This document shows, piece after piece, positions 27,402 through 39,486 of a DNA stretch of 64,000 nucleotides; the first letter of the stretch is position 1; every line of letters begins with the position of its first letter. The stretch spans positions 27,522,187-27,586,186 of the forward strand of contig OZ024858.1 of assembly GCA_964017155.1 (NCBI GenBank), given 5' to 3'. The notes under the pieces are model-generated. The model did no database searches, was not told the DNA's origin, and saw only the letters and a list, made by a program, of their open reading frames with translations. A program made the position numbers and the translations under genes. Source of the stretch: Oasisia sp. SBJ-2009. Taxonomy: Eukaryota > Annelida > Polychaeta > Sabellida > Siboglinidae.

Positions 27402-27701
27402 TCGTGATCGTGGCTGCGGCCTTCGGTTAGTTAAATATGTTTCGGGTTAAATATGGAAACAATCTTGATTAGTGAGCGACAGTAAATTGAGACCAGTCAC
27501 GGTATTGAACCATGTCTACAGTAGTTCTGAACAGACGCGTGTTGGATCAGTCAACCTTTCTCGGTGAGTTCCCAGGGTATTTATTAAGACCTTCTGTTAG
27601 GTTACACTCTGCAAAGATGTCGCGTATATGTTCATAATTGTGTTCACGATACGTCTGAAGCGTAACATTAGTGTGAAGCAAATGATAGATAGCGTAGCTT
27701 T

Positions 27702-28240
27702 ATTACGATGTGAAACATTTAATATTAAAGCGCACTCGTTTCATTGCTGTTATGTTGGTGTTAAAACAACATATTTGCAACAGTAATGCTTATATCTATT
27801 TCCATTTTATAAATGAAAGCGCGTCGTATATGATGCTATTTTATTGGTTGTATGCACAGTGCATCGTATGTTTACACTTTTGGAAATAATGAATCGATTG
27901 GTTTACTTCTGGCAACTGGTTGATTTGCCAACCAGCGAATATTGCATAAATATTGCGTTTCAGATCGAACAAAGACATATCCAGCAATAAAGGTTTTGCA
28001 TACTACATTTGGAACAAATCACGCTGGTTGAAATGAATTGTTATAAATAATGGATTTGGAAACGATTTGAGATCGTTGAAAATTGCAAGTGGCTGATGTA
28101 TTCAACCAATGCGAAACTCCGGGCGAAAGAACATCGTTATTGATACACAGGCGTAGATTAAGCAAGGTGATAAATTAAGTTGCACTGAGCGAATGACTCT
28201 TGTTAATGTGCAAAAGTGCACTGACGCCAGTAAAACCAAG
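27702..28240. other. Unique-looking intergenic sequence
   Basis: No gene recognised. Confidence 0.45.
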
Positions 28241-28244
28241 TGAG

Positions 28245-28560
28245 AAATATTAGTCACTACCGATATCCATTCACAGTATTTCCGGCATCGATGATACGAC
28301 ATTGGTAGCGAGTTGATTAAAACCGAATTGCGTCTCGCTTTCGAAAACAGCAAGCATTACTCGATCATACAGATCACAAATGCACAGTAACGTTAATACA
28401 TTTTCGTCTGAGAAGTGATTGTTTTCGATATCCGTTCACAGTTTTCTGGCAGCAATAATACGATAGAAGGAGCGAGTTTATTAAAAACCATATTACCTTT
28501 CACATTCGAACTCAGCAAACAAAATTCAATCATACATACGACCAATGCACAGAATGGTTT
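28245..28560. repeat. Two tandem ~165-bp repeat monomers
   Basis: Monomers start at about 28258 (CGATATCCATTCACAGTATT) and 28429 (CGATATCCGTTCACAGTTTT). Each continues with TCTGGCA-like, AATACGA, GCGAGTT.ATTAAAA and AAATGCAC/CAATGCAC blocks. Two more monomers occur in inverted orientation at about 35270-35550. Confidence 0.7.
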
Positions 28561-29572
28561 TCAGTTTTCGTTTTGAATCTAGGGTACATGTCAGCTATGC
28601 AATAATCCCACTATGCTGCCATATGTGACAGAACCAGTCGTTCGTAAAGTAAACATAGAATATGCTTTTAAAATGCTGTACTGTGTTCTTGCAAACCGGC
28701 CGGTAACTATTGGAAAACTTTATAAAAAGATGCTATACCGCACTCGAATAATAATAATGCATTGAGAAGTACATAAAGCCTACCTACGTTAATTCTTATA
28801 ATGACTGTTGTAATACTAGATTTAGAAAATACACGTATAATAAGATGTGAAGGTCATCTACGTCTACGAACGACATTGTTCAGAATATTAAATTCAGTGA
28901 TGCTTATAATACCCCCGCATTGTGCAGACAACGGAACAATTAATGTATACTACTAATTATAAACTATTTTACCAGTATTGACTGTAACTGGTCATATATT
29001 CTTTATTAACTTTAAAACATGGACATTGAAAGTGGAAAATCGCTGTTGTGTTTATACATAATCATTTGTATTCGCTCTACACGTATCAGCATCAAGATGA
29101 TTAGAATAACAAAACAGATTGTGATTCAAAAGCCATAAAGTCAAACTAATCGATTAACAATTATACCGTTATAACAATTATAGCTGTACATGATAATATA
29201 GGGCCCTCCATATGATGTTTTGCATGCATGCTGAAGTATAAAAATTGTAGTTGTCGCGTGGATGTCAATATTTTGTCAAGCACAAACAAAATATAAAGCA
29301 AGAAACCAACATTAAAAGGCTAATACACAAAACACCAGCAGTAACACAAAAGTACAGCTGTGCGATGACGGCGTTTCTTGAAATGTCACTATCAAATGAT
29401 GATATTTAACCACATGTTGTATTTAGACAATAGACAACATTTTTGGATATAAGATACCACATACAATTCCAAAATACAAAACAGCCTGTCAGAACATTAC
29501 GCAAATAAATGTTGTTTTATATATGCGGTTTTTAATTCTATATCAACAATACGGCGTTAAAACAGAGCCAAT
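28561..29572. other. Intergenic, 3' side of the minus-strand GPCR
   Basis: AT-rich, no gene recognised. Confidence 0.45.
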
Positions 29573-30563
29573 TCACCTGAAACACAAGCAACGGGCGATA
29601 CATTTTGAGCGCGTCCTACGGTAGAATTGTCGCACGTCGTTGCGAAACATAACGCTGACGACGCTATAGAGGAATGGGTCGACGGCGAAATTGAGCAGGT
29701 ATATCCTTCGGATTGCCGCCGATACAGGCAGACCGACGTGATGTAACCACAAAGGCATCCAACACGCCAGGAACACAGCCGTAATGATGAGCGAGAGACT
29801 TATGTTTTTGTATTGGCAGGAGAGATTCACCGACGAATTGCTGACTATCGGAGGACGATTGGACATGTCATTCGCACACACGGACACAGAAACTGTGTTT
29901 GATACCGTACTGACTGCATTTGTTGACGACGGTCCTGGATCAATGTTATTTACCCGATTTACGGCCGCGATTTGGGTATGAGTAACTCTTGCTTTCTTCA
30001 GCAACGCTGCCGCCATGCAAAAGTAGCTCATGGTCATGACCGAAACGGCGGAGATGGTCACAAACATTAGGAAGAATTGTCCCAATGGCGTCACTAGCCG
30101 TAGACGCCCCATGACGATTACCGTTTCGATCGATGCTGCAACCATGGCTATGGCGCCCAGTATTTGCTTTGCACGTGTCGAGCTAAGACTGAATCTGTGC
30201 GGACGCAGCACCGACATTAAACGCTCTATCGACAAAAACGCAAGAAGATAAATGGAGAAGATGACAGAAGTGTGCGCGATGGAGATTACGATCTCTTGCG
30301 TCACGTGGTGCGTCGTGTGCATGGTCAAGACCATTCCACAGATACACACCGCCAGGTCTGCAACGGCCAAAGCAAACATATACACCCGGGTGGATGACGA
30401 CATGCATCCGACATACACTGCGATCACCAACATGTTACCCGGCATGCCTAGCGCACACACAAGGAAGTTGGCGAATGTGTGACCAATCTCGTCGTTTGCC
30501 GCTTTGTAGGCGCTGGAGTTGAGAGAGTATGTTTGCGCGTCGGAGACGTTGGTGTCATTCTCA
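29573..30563 (-). CDS. Rhodopsin-family GPCR (orphan), main exon
   Basis: A seven-transmembrane receptor related to the two copies at 39951 and 47946 (shared STRVYMFALA and RPH motifs). In the frame read from 30604, TM1 has PGN (55-57), TM2 has VAD (81-83), the TM3 end has ERL (127-129) instead of DRY, TM6 has CWMP (281-284) and TM7 has DPFLY (309-313) instead of NPxxY. The TM3 cysteine and an ECL2 cysteine are not evident, so the usual extracellular disulfide is absent. The N-terminus has NDT, NVS and NSS glycosylation sites. There is no ATG before TM1. A good acceptor (TGTCTGTTTACTCCACAG) ends at 30564, so an upstream exon probably supplies the start. Ligand unknown. Confidence 0.8.
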
Positions 30564-30850
30564 CTGTGGAGTAAACAGACAATGGCGCATTGTTGAATAT
30601 GCACAAATCAGAAACAATATGCGAGTAGCTACGTCAAATATTAGCAGTGTTGTGCGTTGCCACAAGGTTATAACGAGAGCCATTCCCTAGGTTATAAAAA
30701 TATTAAAACATATTTTCGGTAAAGTCAATTACAGCATGTTACGATCAACGTTCACGCAAGTGACTAGACAATTGTAGTCATGTACGTAACCTTTAAATAT
30801 GAATTGCTTTCTTAATGGAATACATAAATAAAAAGTGCACCCATATCAGT

Positions 30851-30855
<5 letters not shown>

Positions 30856-30909
<54 letters not shown>

Positions 30910-31008
30910 GTATAATTATATATATACATATATATATAATTATATATATATATATGTGAAATTATAATATATTGTTGTTGTCAGGTGTATGTATGTATAT
31001 TTGTATAG

Positions 31009-31071
<63 letters not shown>

Positions 31072-31072
31072 G

Positions 31073-31138
<66 letters not shown>
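30856..31138. repeat. (TA)n tracts with inverted flanks
   Basis: TA runs at about 30857-30902, 31013-31070 and 31078-31130. ATATTGTTGTTGTCAGGTAT-like sequence at 30968-30988 and its inverse at 31166-31186 flank the block, giving a long imperfect hairpin. Confidence 0.85.
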
Positions 31139-31189
31139 TATTACACAAACATACATACATACATATACCTGACAACAACAATATATATT

Positions 31190-32229
31190 ATCATTTCACA
31201 GTATCGATACTAGTTTTATATGATTTTGTCCTACGGCATTAATACCAGGAACATATCATGCATTACAAGTATAAAGCAATGGTATCATTAAATCTGTTTC
31301 GAACTGTGCAACATAAATGTCAATAGAACATTACCTGCGATAATATAATGTCAAAGTTGTCATATTACCATGCATTCATATTTTGAGCCGCTATGTTATC
31401 CGCTCGTGAGACGTCGGCTCGGTTTAAGTGTACAGTGCGTCACACGCATGGATCTCTGGTGCTCCGTCTTCAACTTGTTCAAGAAGCACAATGCGGTCAC
31501 ACACGGGTCACTGGCGTTTATCTTTCATACGTCCACCTTGTGAAACACACGCCATTCGTTGCTTATTTACGTCGGCCTTAAAAGCGCGTCCAGTTTACAC
31601 AACACGTGAAGCATTTGCGTAGATTCCTGACTCATGTTCTTTCAACGTGTGCAGTGGTTGCCTACCCAGGATCACTTATATCCGTTGTCTTTTTGTCTAA
31701 TTTTCGTTCAACGTATGCAATGTGTAGAAAGCGTCTTGACGAAGTGCATACGTCAACATCCGCTTAAAAACTGTCGCCTTAGAATCGCTTTACCTTTATA
31801 TAGAATGACAGTCGGACATGGCTGCATTAGTATGTAATTGGAACAGCAGCAATCTATTCTGCGGCTGAAGAGAACGCGATGTACGTTTTGGTTTCATGCT
31901 TCGCGGCACTGGTGGACAAAATTAGATGCGACGTTTTCTTGTAACCTATCTTTTGTAAGCTAATTGTGAAGCGCGTAGGTGGTGAGATCGGAGGAATGCA
32001 ATACTGCAGTCTGACTAGAGATATCACAGTGTCATTCAACGTGACATGCACATACTTTTCTTGGGGCATTCTGTTCCTTTTTCGTCTGTGGTTTAGCGGC
32101 AGTAGATGTCCTGATAACTGGTGCAAAACATAAACTTACGTGCAAAGGTCCAGCGGCTCCAATGTATATGGCCATGATACATCTGGATAAATCATATCAC
32201 CTGTAGTGATTGTAATAAAAACTATATAT
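31190..32229. other. Intergenic sequence
   Basis: No gene or repeat family recognised. Confidence 0.45.
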
Positions 32230-33778
32230 GTGACGCCGGCTGACCAATTGAGTGACAAGTCGGGATTTGACATTTGCCGTGAGTGCCGTCTAAAGCCAGT
32301 TGGCATGATTTGGATGAATTTTAGGTTTTTACATAAAAAACATTTATAACATCCGTTTTAACACTTCCACTCATCCTACACTATTTATTCCAAATAAAAT
32401 GTGTATTTTAACGTATTATAATGCGAGCCCTCTTGATCAACTAGTCCAAAATTACTAAAAACAAAAGGATTTTGCTTCGATTCCTTCGATGAAATCCGCC
32501 ATGTTGCTTTGGGGTTACCCCTGTGTATCGGGTATCACCAGAGAGGGCATTTCTTCCTCTCTGACGTAGAGTAACCCATGTCCGGGCCAAGTACACCAAA
32601 ATAGCTCAAAACTAACCAATAGGCGGCTACCCTGAGAAGGCTTTTGCATACTAATGAGGCCGTGCTCTGTCACGTGCGCGCTTCGGTGCTTGCAATTGGA
32701 TGATCGCCTACGCATATGCGCAGTACGGCAGTGCTAAACGTAAACAAGTAGCCAAGGTCGTTCGTATTCCGCCGTGTTTTTGCTATCGTTGTTTCCCTGT
32801 TATTAAATAGTTTGCAACATAATGTCGGACGCGTTCCTACGTGTGCTGAATGCACCAACCGGCGATTACATTGCTGTTGCGCGGATGTGGGAGCAGTACG
32901 ATTTCGACGCCTCGGAATGGGACGCTGACCGTGACAGCGAAACCGACAGCGACGTTACGGTTGAATACGACTGGGAAGCCGATCACGATGACAATGAAGA
33001 CGGGAACATGTTAAGCAACGACAATAATGCTCCAATTGTCCTGACATTTTGCATAGACCTAGAGATGGTGTATACTCATAATAATACTTTTTGGTCTGAA
33101 AAATCGTAAAATTTGTCAGCGCAACAGTTCACAGCTCGCGCCGAGGGTTTGCGCCGGAGGCGAACGTAGCAGCGATCGGGCGGCCTAAAATGGCCTACCC
33201 CGATGGCGATGTTGAAAAACTCATAAAAATAAAAGTTCTCGATGGATTTGATTCAATTTTATGTTATTTAGCAGCTAAAAGTATGGCTACATTTGTCTCG
33301 CAGGGAGTAGGAAATGTATCCGTTCAGTAATTATTTGGGTGCAGGATACTGCGCTAAATTAGCCTAAAAACGGCTTTGTTTTAGACTAATTAGCTGTGAA
33401 ATTAATTAGCACGGAAATTAATTCCTGAAGTTATGGCACATATAATGTACCATAACTTCAGGTATTTGTGCAGCAGCTGGTTGTTATTTGCCCTCTATCA
33501 TTGCACTATGATACCATAGCTGCATGCCAAATTTGAATGCAATACACATAATATTTATATGGTATCTAAGCCCATGCATAATCCAAAACTTTAACGGCCG
33601 TTTTCTCCAGTTTTACTTTTTGACCCCTACCATACCAAATGTGATATAACTTCCTCAATTTTTATAGTAGAGTCATAATTTTTGAATTACTGTAAAGTAC
33701 TATGCCTCCTCTTTCCAAATATGTCAAAAAAGTACATCACCATTTTCCCGACTTGTCACTGATTTGGTCAGCCGGGGT

Positions 33779-33781
<3 letters not shown>
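32230..33781. mobile_element. TIR DNA element GTGACSCCGGCTGACCAA family (1552 bp)
   Basis: Left end GTGACGCCGGCTGACCAATT, then GAGTGACAAGTCGGGA. The right end is the near-exact inverse, TCCCGACTTGTCACTGATTT then GGTCAGCCGGGGTCAC. TIRs are about 36 bp. The element sits between TA-rich flanks, so I cannot define the target duplication. Inside are a short acidic ORF and a 13-bp perfect hairpin at 33424-33462. Confidence 0.75.
32822..33109 (+). CDS. Hypothetical acidic protein inside a TIR element
   Basis: A 95-codon ORF from ATG, encoding MSDAFLRVLNAPTGDYIAVA at the start and a strongly acidic middle (DADRDSETDSD, EADHDDNEDG). Its composition is less AT-rich than the surroundings. It may be the first exon or a remnant of an element-encoded protein. 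I do not recognise a domain and propose no function. Confidence 0.35.
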   Translation: MSDAFLRVLNAPTGDYIAVARMWEQYDFDASEWDADRDSETDSDVTVEYDWEADHDDNEDGNMLSNDNNAPIVLTFCIDLEMVYTHNNTFWSEKS

Positions 33782-33784
<3 letters not shown>

Positions 33785-33812
<28 letters not shown>

Positions 33813-33859
33813 GAATATTTAGTAGTTATATAATGATGGCACGGTATATTATATTATAT

Positions 33860-33925
<66 letters not shown>

Positions 33926-34110
33926 TAGTACTTATAATGATGATGGCACGGTATATTTCAATGTGATATTTATCACATTGATATATATGTATATCACATT
34001 GAAATATACCGTGCCATCATCATATAAGTACGTAATATTATATAAATATTTATATATAATAAGTGATTATATGATGATGGCACGGTATAATTCAATGTGA
34101 TATATATATA
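33785..34110. repeat. (TA)n plus inverted GATGGCACGGTATA repeats
   Basis: Arms at 33929-33969 and 33991-34030 are near-perfect inverted repeats of about 40 bp around GATGATGGCACGGTATATTT and CAATGTGATAT. Partial direct copies lie at about 33830-33850 and 34063-34102. Confidence 0.85.
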
Positions 34111-34655
34111 TATAATATAATATATGTGGGGGGGCCTTGGCATGTCATTTTATATTTTGCGCCAGTTATCATGACAGCAAAAACCGCTAAACCATAGACG
34201 AAACTGAAAATAATACCCCGCGAAAAGGTGATGCGAATCTTCGAACGTGTAAAGGAAAACGCACTTCTGTTTCTAATGTTGGAGCGGTCTGCTGAATAGT
34301 CGTCATCAACATGCTGATGAAAGCTGCAGAAGATCGCGTAACTTTCTTATACCAAAATCGATGTCAGTTCGTGATAAACATGCTAGCACTAGACCTCAAA
34401 GAAAGGTTGTGCGTAATTCTCAATTAATTATTATAGGAAACTATAAAGCGGCGCGTACCACCTTTGATACAATTCGCCAATAACATGATTGGTTATAGGC
34501 CGACCAAAGATTGATCATCAGTTGGCCACAAAACAACCACAACCGGGATGGCCAGTCACACTGTCGCTCACATATGCACCCACGTGCACCCACACACGCA
34601 TGCCCACAGTACACTATTCATAATAATTATGTGAAGTAAATGTATTTTAGGAACG
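34111..34655. other. Intergenic sequence
   Basis: No gene recognised. Confidence 0.45.
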
Positions 34656-34721
34656 TCACAGTCGATATGATGTTAGAAATATTGCTCAGTTGATATGTAC
34701 CCTACAACCTAAAGGAAACGT

Positions 34722-35195
34722 TGTCGCGCTTACATTTTTCCGGTCGTTAAAAACGTTCCGATTGACGTTTCTGCGGATGCGCAATAAATGTAAAATCATC
34801 AATGTCCAGCGAAAATACAAAGGATGTTCGGTATAAATGACACGGGCTCTTCGTTAACTCTCCTTTGATGATTACTGTGAAGAAGAGTTTCTTAAAATGT
34901 CGTTCAATGCAATAAAATATTTCGTTTTTTGTAAATCACTGTCACGGATTATGGCCCACTACAGTCACGTGAATTACGTTTGCTATCAAAATATGCCTCA
35001 AAACTTGTTGGCCTCGTGTTAATTTGCGACAAATAACTTCGCTGAGAGGATATATACATCCTAACGAACAACCCATGGTATTTATGCCATAAATGCTTTG
35101 TCCTTTCGCTGCACATTGATGATGTTACATTTATTGCGCATGCGCATAAACGTCAATCGGAACGTTTATAACGCCGGAAAAATGTAAGCGCTACA
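34722..35195. mobile_element. TIR element of the GCGCTTACATTTTTCCGG family, copy 2
   Basis: Left end TGTCGCGCTTACATTTTTCC, right end GGAAAAATGTAAGCGCTACA. TIRs of about 57 bp end inside at GCGCA-type palindromes. The body matches copy 1 throughout. It sits between ~50-bp imperfect direct repeats (GTCGATATGATGTTAGAAAT at about 34661 and GTCGATACGATATTTGGTAT at 35196, both followed by CAGTTGATATGTA). Confidence 0.8.
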
Positions 35196-35269
35196 GTCGA
35201 TACGATATTTGGTATATTGCACAGTTGATATGTAGCCTAGCTAACACGCATGCGTTGTTCATCTGTGTG

Positions 35270-35550
35270 AACAAACAACTGTGTGTTGTGCGTTCCAAAG
35301 CGACATTCAATACAGTTCTTATCAACCTTCTGTTGACATCGTCTTATTATTGCCAGAAATACTGTGAACGAATATCGATCAATATTATTATTTCACAAAA
35401 GAAAATTTATTAACACCGCCATGCATATGTGATCTATACGATCGAATTGTGCTTGTTGTGTCCGACAGCGAAACGCAATACTGTTTTTAATCAACTTGCT
35501 CTCGATGTCATGCTATTGCAGCAGAAAATAGTGTGAACGGATATCAATAA
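35270..35550. repeat. Two ~165-bp repeat monomers, inverted relative to 28245-28560
   Basis: The minus strand carries GATATCCGTTCACACTATTT, AGCAAGTTGATTAAAAAC and TTCGATCGTATAGATCACA, matching the monomers at 28.2-28.6 kb. Confidence 0.65.
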
Positions 35551-36640
35551 TTAGTAATACTTTTCACCAGGTCATAATGGCATTAGTGACCTTTAGCAGG
35601 CTTTTGAGAGTCATTCCCTGAGGCAAAAAACATCTTGCTTTGTCTACACAAGTGTATCATACCGGTGTATTATATGAACTCATTTGCCCGGCGTTGGATT
35701 ATTAAAGAAGTCAGTCCGCTAACATAAACAACATCATATAATGTCACACACACCCCCAGCAATACATGTAATTTTCATAGATGCACGGACTTGACATAGG
35801 ACCATTAAAGGATAGTCTCATTAATTGGCAAACTTAAACAACATATATTGTTTCGCACTGGCTACCCATACACAGCAATACGTACAATTAAATGTGTGAT
35901 TTTTCGACGACTCTCAATCGGTTCCAACGCCACTATTTTAGAAAATATTTATTGTTACATGTAACTTGTAATTTGTTCGACCAGAAACACAAGAACTATG
36001 CAGCATTCACTTGTCAGCAACTCAACGAAACACATGAACAACAATATTCCGATGTGTTGTTAACAAACGTACATTAAATACGCATTGCATATACAATCAT
36101 TATAAAATGAGATAATATAATCACTCGACACATTTTCATTTGTAAAACGGAACGTTGAAGCGCATTACTGTGAAAACGTCGTTGATCACTTGTTATGCGA
36201 ATACCACGTGATTCTGCCAAAAATATATGGCCTCATCTATTAAACAAAATTATTGAAAGGTTTCATTAATCTGATTGCAAAATTAATCATGATTGACTTG
36301 AATGATGACTTCCATAGTTGATCAGAACATTCGCAGTAATGACTGTGCAAAACCGTGTGTATATGTACATATGTGTGTATGTATGCGTGTGCATGTGACT
36401 GTGCGTGTGTTTGTGTCACACACGGCAGTATATATAATTACTTTTTGTATTTGAGCAAAACAAAACTGCAATTTGTCTTCCCAAACTTTAGAATACGTCT
36501 TACTCAAGTGTAAAACATACATGTTAATTGTGTGTAGCCAGCGTCTCTCTTTCTGTGGTAACAAGCGAAAGGCCCACAATTCTGTCCGAATACAGGCACA
36601 TTTCTAGACACATAGAAATGTTATACCAAACGCATGACCT
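35551..36640. other. Intergenic sequence
   Basis: No gene recognised. Small GT-rich patch at 36360-36415. Confidence 0.45.
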
Positions 36641-36648
36641 TTCTGCAG

Positions 36649-36735
36649 ATTGCAGGTATCAAGTTACAGCTCAATGCGTAGTCTCGCTTAGCCGACTGTC
36701 GATCGGCTGCGGAACTACGCCGAGAAAACTGTCTG
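36649..36735 (+). other. Possible isolated exon (splice signals only)
   Basis: Preceded by TGACCTTTCTGCAG and followed by a consensus donor GTAAGT. The 87 bases are not clearly coding and no partner exon was found. Confidence 0.15.
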
Positions 36736-36778
36736 GTAAGTCTCCCGGCTTTTGAACATTTATCCGCGTGATCAATAC

Positions 36779-37235
36779 AATGCTGCCACCTCACGGACAC
36801 TGCCGTAATTTATATTTTATAAACAACTGCAAATTTGTATTTCTATTTATTTTGTGTTAATATAAGTTTAATTTTTAATAGTTTTTATAATACAGCATTA
36901 TTTGATAAAAAGGTATCCTTATTTAATGTGTATGCTATGCGTGTGAGGCTAGACAATGCTGCCACCTCACGGATTCTTATTTTATAAACAACTGAAAATT
37001 TGAATTGTTACTTACTTTTGTGTTAATATAAGTTCAATGTTGAATACTTTTCATATGATATCATTATCTTGTAAAAGTATATCGTTATTTTTATTTTTAT
37101 TTCATAGTTGGCCTGAGAGCCAATCAGTGTATCTACCCTAATCTGGGGTAAGGCCGCCCTGGCGGCTCGAAAATGCAGACCCATATTTTCCCCAGGCGGG
37201 TGTGAAGGGCTTAAAAGTGCTGCCACCTCACGGAG
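36779..37235. repeat. Tandem ~177-bp duplication with TGCTGCCACCTCACGGA repeated three times
   Basis: AATGCTGCCACCTCACGGA occurs at about 36780 and 36956, each followed by ATTTTATAAACAACTG and TTTTGTGTTAATATAAGTT. A third TGCTGCCACCTCACGGA lies at about 37218. Confidence 0.8.
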
Positions 37236-37239
37236 CCTG

Positions 37240-38400
37240 GTTAACCGAGGCTACTCCCAACGCTGAACACGGAGGCTTTGGATAAATAGAAAACCTGCCG
37301 AACTCCGACGCTCTTCGCTGGGATAACTAACAGAAGATCGGTTGGTCGGAAAAGGCGGTACAAAGACGTCCCAGAACCTTATTTGATTTGGCAGTGAACA
37401 GGATAGAGGTTGTTTTGCGAGTAAAAAATACTTATCATATGCTGGGAATGTACGTAATAATTTAAAATGGAACTATCATCGTCTATGTTATCACGAAACC
37501 AAATAAAAAGTTAATATATACTGGCAGATGTTCTTCTCTCCTTTCAAGTATGTTTATTAATAATATTTATGTGCGTATTTACTGCACATATGTAAGAGGT
37601 AGGTTAGTTTTGTCAGTGTTATATGCAACTTAATGTAAGATATCACATTGTTTGTCAGATATCCTAGCGTTGTAACATTGAATTTGCTAATGAACTGGGT
37701 TTATTTTGATATCAAACTAATACGTCTCTTTATCGTACACGTATTTATTAATGTTCACTAGATAACTGCATTACGCACGTGGTAAAGTTGTCACAACGAA
37801 TCCGTGGGGGAAATTAGAGTATAAGTAATAATGATATGTAGCAGTGGCGCCAATTAGCGAGTGAAAGTAGCAACCGCCCTCCATGCAATTTTTACCTCAG
37901 TAATTAATTAATAATTAAATGTGGCAATGGCGCTAACTAGCGAGTGAAAATTATTGCCTCTCCCGCAATACAAGTTTACGTTAGCTGGCCTATTTCTGTG
38001 TGCGTAACGGTTTATTTAGACTAGTGTTTTGAGATTACTATTAATCTTGTTACAAATGATGCTGTCTCCTAGCGAATGACGTGTGAGTTACATACAGATA
38101 GCTGACGGGACAATACATCTCTTATACTTGCGCGCACAATTTTGTCCACTCCTGGTTGACTATTTGTATAACCATCTTTAATAGCAGAGAATGTGCAATA
38201 TCCTGACACTATGTAGAAAAAGCACACTTTCAATCAAGTATATCTGCATCAACTGCAGGACATCTGCGCCGACATTAGATATCCAAAATTTCCGGAGCAA
38301 AAACATGCTTTGTTCATTGTTTTGTATATTTTCATTTACATTTCAAGCAGCTGACTTGAATACTGCAATTCCGTCCTTTGCAATAATGCCAACAAGTATA
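37240..38400. other. Intergenic sequence with one short duplication
   Basis: GGCGCCAATTAGCGAGTGAAA (about 37853) and GGCGCTAACTAGCGAGTGAAA (about 37929) mark a 76-bp imperfect tandem pair. No gene recognised. Confidence 0.5.
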
Positions 38401-39117
38401 ACACTGTTTCCACAGCCTGTCGTGTGTTCGCCAGTACTTGACAAAGAGGATGCGATACATTTTGAACTCGACCTTGTCTGAAGCATACCAGGTTTACTGT
38501 GTTTTCTGGACATTTAGTGTACAGAGTGGATGCATGATATTCTAACATAATAGTAGTACTGTAAAAGTGAATATTCATCTCTGTGGCACGCATATATGAT
38601 GTAACATGTTATCGACACCCCTTGTAAGGCTGCGAACAGCCTAATTACAAACTATCTCGTTTGCAAAATACAAGAGAGAAGGGACAAATGATAATCCGTT
38701 GGGAAATCTGTATTTAGGAGATTCACGTTTGACAATTAGTAAACTCTCGAGCAATACTGTACACTTAGAAAATAAGCTGTCCTCTGTCTACCCGAATCGA
38801 GAATATCATCTTTTACATTATGGAATTAACCATTTTTATTAATAAAAGATGTTAAACGGTATGAAAGGCGGAGAGAGGAAACATTAAAAGAATCCGATAC
38901 AATTCACAGTTAATTTTAAATGATGAAGTGTCAAACAATAGTTGCCTGGCTGCCGCTTGTCTCTGTGTCATGGTGCCATCTGTCAAATCAATGTTCCACG
39001 CTACGTGACATAGGCGACGTTTTATGTTGGCTGATGATTCATTTGTCGATATGAAGATATCATAACAACGCCACTTATCATCAAGGTATCGGCCCCACGC
39101 TCTAAAACAGTGTTTTC

Positions 39118-39203
39118 GTCAAACTGACATCGTGCTCTCCGCGAGCTTTGGACAAACTGGCGTCGTTCTCTTTAACACCATTTGGACAAACTGACATCGA
39201 TCC
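39118..39203 (+). repeat. 34-bp minisatellite, short allele (2-3 units)
   Basis: Units of GACATCGTnCTCT..AACACC then ATTTGGACAAACT. Expanded to ~15 units at the matching place in unit B. Confidence 0.8.
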
Positions 39204-39369
39204 CTGTAGGAATGCGTTGGACCACATGTAAATAACATAGAAATAAAAGATGTTAACGGTATTAAAGATGGACGAAAACCACAAAAAGAACCTGACAAAA
39301 CCCACAGTACAGTTTAAATTATGATGTATCAACATATTTGCCAGGGTCCTTCCTCCCACAATGTCCTGG

Positions 39370-39486
39370 TCATCGTCATCATCATCATGCTATCGGTCAC
39401 GGAGCGACAAAGACTGTTTCCATTACTTGACTGTTGCTCTCCATTTATCTCTCTACTGTGAGAGTGATGTCCACGAGTCTATCTTT
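39370..39486 (-). mobile_element. RTE-like 3' end fragment with target-site duplication
   Basis: A 117-bp insert flanked by ATGTCCTGG (39361-39369 and 39487-39495). It matches the 3' end of the RTE-like fragment at 54667-54957 and carries an (ATG)n-type tail on the minus strand. Unit B lacks it at the corresponding point (GGTCCTGG, about 47482-47489), so B is the empty site. Confidence 0.85.
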
